A stretch of DNA of 37,956 nucleotides from an uncultured Bacteroidales bacterium. GTDB taxonomy: Bacteria; Bacteroidota; Bacteroidia; Bacteroidales; Paludibacteraceae. The stretch lies in NCBI GenBank assembly GCA_946617165.1, contig CAMOJP010000009.1:1-37956 (forward strand). Reading direction: 5' to 3'. The notes under the pieces are model-generated. The model saw only the letters and a list, made by a program, of their open reading frames with translations. It had not been told where the DNA came from and did no database searches. The translations under genes and the position numbers were made by a program. This document shows positions 36,566 through 37,956 of this stretch, one piece after another. Positions within the stretch are counted from its first letter, which is position 1; the number at the start of each line of letters is the position of its first letter.

Positions 36566-36597
36566 TTTGCATATGTCGTTAAAAAAACGTATCTTTG
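36566..36597 (+). promoter_or_regulatory. Promoter of the BspA-like gene (TTTG-N20-TATCTTTG)
   Basis: TTTG CATATGTCGTTAAAAAAACG TATCTTTG. Confidence 0.75.
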
Positions 36598-36658
36598 CAG
36601 TCTATTTCCAAGGATGACCATTTAATACAATAAATAATAATCTTAAATACACTTTGTT

Positions 36659-37956
36659 GTGAAGAAACTTCTACTCGTTGCCCTTGCCTTGCTTGGAGGT
36701 CTGGCGGGCGTACAAAAAATCAATGCCGCTACGTTGTATGCGGTATTAAGTTCTGACAAAACCACGGTTACGTTCTATTACGACGATAAACGCAGTGAAC
36801 TCGGCGGAAAAACGATGTGGGAATCAGATATTTACAGGGGTAATGAGAACAAAATTACAACGGTTACTTTTACGTCCTCTGTCAAATCTGCACAACCAGC
36901 TACAGGTTATCACTTCTTCTATAATCTCTACAATTTGACGACTATTAATAACTTGAGTTATCTCAAGACATCCGAAATGGTTAATATGGAAGGAATGTTC
37001 TATAATTGCGCTAAGCTAACCAAACTCGATATCAGTCACTTTAATACCGACAAGGTGAAATATATGAAACAGATGTTTGCCGAGTGTCGTGCATTAGAGA
37101 CACTTACATTACCATATTATATTAATAGGGCATCTACCGTAACGGATATGAGTAGTATGTTCTACAATTGCAAGGCATTGAAAGAAATCAATGGAGGAGA
37201 GCGTTTTTACACATCCTCTGTGACAGATTTGGCTTATATGTTCTACGCTTGCCAAAATTTAGACATGACAAAATTAGTGGCTGACTTTAGTACGGGCAAT
37301 GTGACGGATATGGATTACATGTTCTATGGATGTAAAAAGTTAACTACAATTAATCTTAACGCAAATGGTGACTATTGGAATAAAAGTAGCCTTAAAAATG
37401 TTAGTAATATGTTTTGCAACTGCTCCAACCTAAAAACGATATACTGCAATGAGGACTGGAGTAAATTATCTATTACAGATGGTTGGGCGATGTTTGATGG
37501 TTGCACAAGCCTTGTAGGCGGAAAGGGCACTACTTCCGGCGGTTCCGGATTAGCTATGGCGCACCCGGACAACTCCCTCGTACCCGGATACTTTACCGGA
37601 GAGGAGACTTACACCAACCAACTCTACAAGGTAGTAGTTGGGGACATACTTCACGTTCGATATGATAAAGAGTCGACTTTAATGGGAGGTATAAGTATAA
37701 ACTATAATCTTAACGAGGATGATAGAAACGCTGTAAAAACGATAAAAATAGACCCTGCCGTTGCTAATGCTCAAATTACAAATATAGATTACGCCTTCTA
37801 TAACTTATCGAATATGACAAAGGTGGAAGGATTACAATACATCAAGACGGCATCTGTTACGAGTATGAAATACCTCTTCTATAATGATGCCAAGTTAGAG
37901 AGCATCGATTTGCGGAGCTTCGATCTCGCGGGAGCAGACTGCTCAAGTATGTTTAG
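36659..37956 (+). CDS. BspA-type leucine-rich-repeat (DUF285) secreted protein, truncated at window edge
   Basis: GTG start; signal peptide MKKLLLVALALLGGLAGVQKINA; repeats such as VTDMSSMFYNCKALKEI, VTDLAYMFYACQNL, VTDMDYMFYGCKKLTTI. Open to the window end, so absent from the ORF track. Confidence 0.88.
   Translation, partial: MKKLLLVALALLGGLAGVQKINAATLYAVLSSDKTTVTFYYDDKRSELGGKTMWESDIYRGNENKITTVTFTSSVKSAQPATGYHFFYNLYNLTTINNLSYLKTSEMVNMEGMFYNCAKLTKLDISHFNTDKVKYMKQMFAECRALETLTLPYYINRASTVTDMSSMFYNCKALKEINGGERFYTSSVTDLAYMFYACQNLDMTKLVADFSTGNVTDMDYMFYGCKKLTTINLNANGDYWNKSSLKNVSNMFCNCSNLKTIYCNEDWSKLSITDGWAMFDGCTSLVGGKGTTSGGSGLAMAHPDNSLVPGYFTGEETYTNQLYKVVVGDILHVRYDKESTLMGGISINYNLNEDDRNAVKTIKIDPAVANAQITNIDYAFYNLSNMTKVEGLQYIKTASVTSMKYLFYNDAKLESIDLRSFDLAGADCSSMF

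Overview
The window is a gene-dense Bacteroidetes (Bacteroidales-like) chromosomal segment. This is inferred from many TTG/TTTG-N20-TAnnTTTG promoters, a DUF4491 protein, GSIII, DapL/Ddh, a BspA/DUF285 protein and a TonB-dependent-receptor-like protein. I saw no rRNA, tRNA or CRISPR array. Main blocks: (1) an edge-truncated REP-associated tyrosine transposase (RAYT/Y1) on the minus strand; (2) AraC regulator, membrane protein and Gfo/Idh/MocA oxidoreductase (minus), divergent from an SDR plus orphan winged-helix protein (plus), separated by a 349-bp intergenic region with three related promoter cassettes and a structured segment; (3) a plus-strand run mlaE-mlaF, M6-propeptide-like protein, M6 metalloprotease, xth, lptB, two glycosyltransferases (one fused to a kinase domain) and O-antigen ligase; (4) a convergent minus-strand run of overlapping genes: small coiled-coil protein, ABC ATPase, ruvB, grpE, dnaJ, two OM proteins, TonB-receptor-like protein, LTA-synthase/sulfatase family, LpxL-type acyltransferase, LMW-PTP; (5) ddh, glmS, dapL, dapF and glnN (GSIII); (6) rpsF-rpsR-rplI-rpmE2, DUF486, a TtcA-like PP-loop protein, and an edge-truncated BspA-like LRR protein. 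The most interesting unexplained signals are an 11-bp-period tandem array at 33664-33729, the promoter cassettes and structured candidate ncRNA at 4099-4427, a 47-bp imperfect palindrome inside the RAYT ORF, degenerate heptanucleotide arrays that form gene ends, and a sigma54-like promoter with an adjacent perfect palindrome upstream of grpE-dnaJ. No single clearly novel defence or mobile system was recognised.
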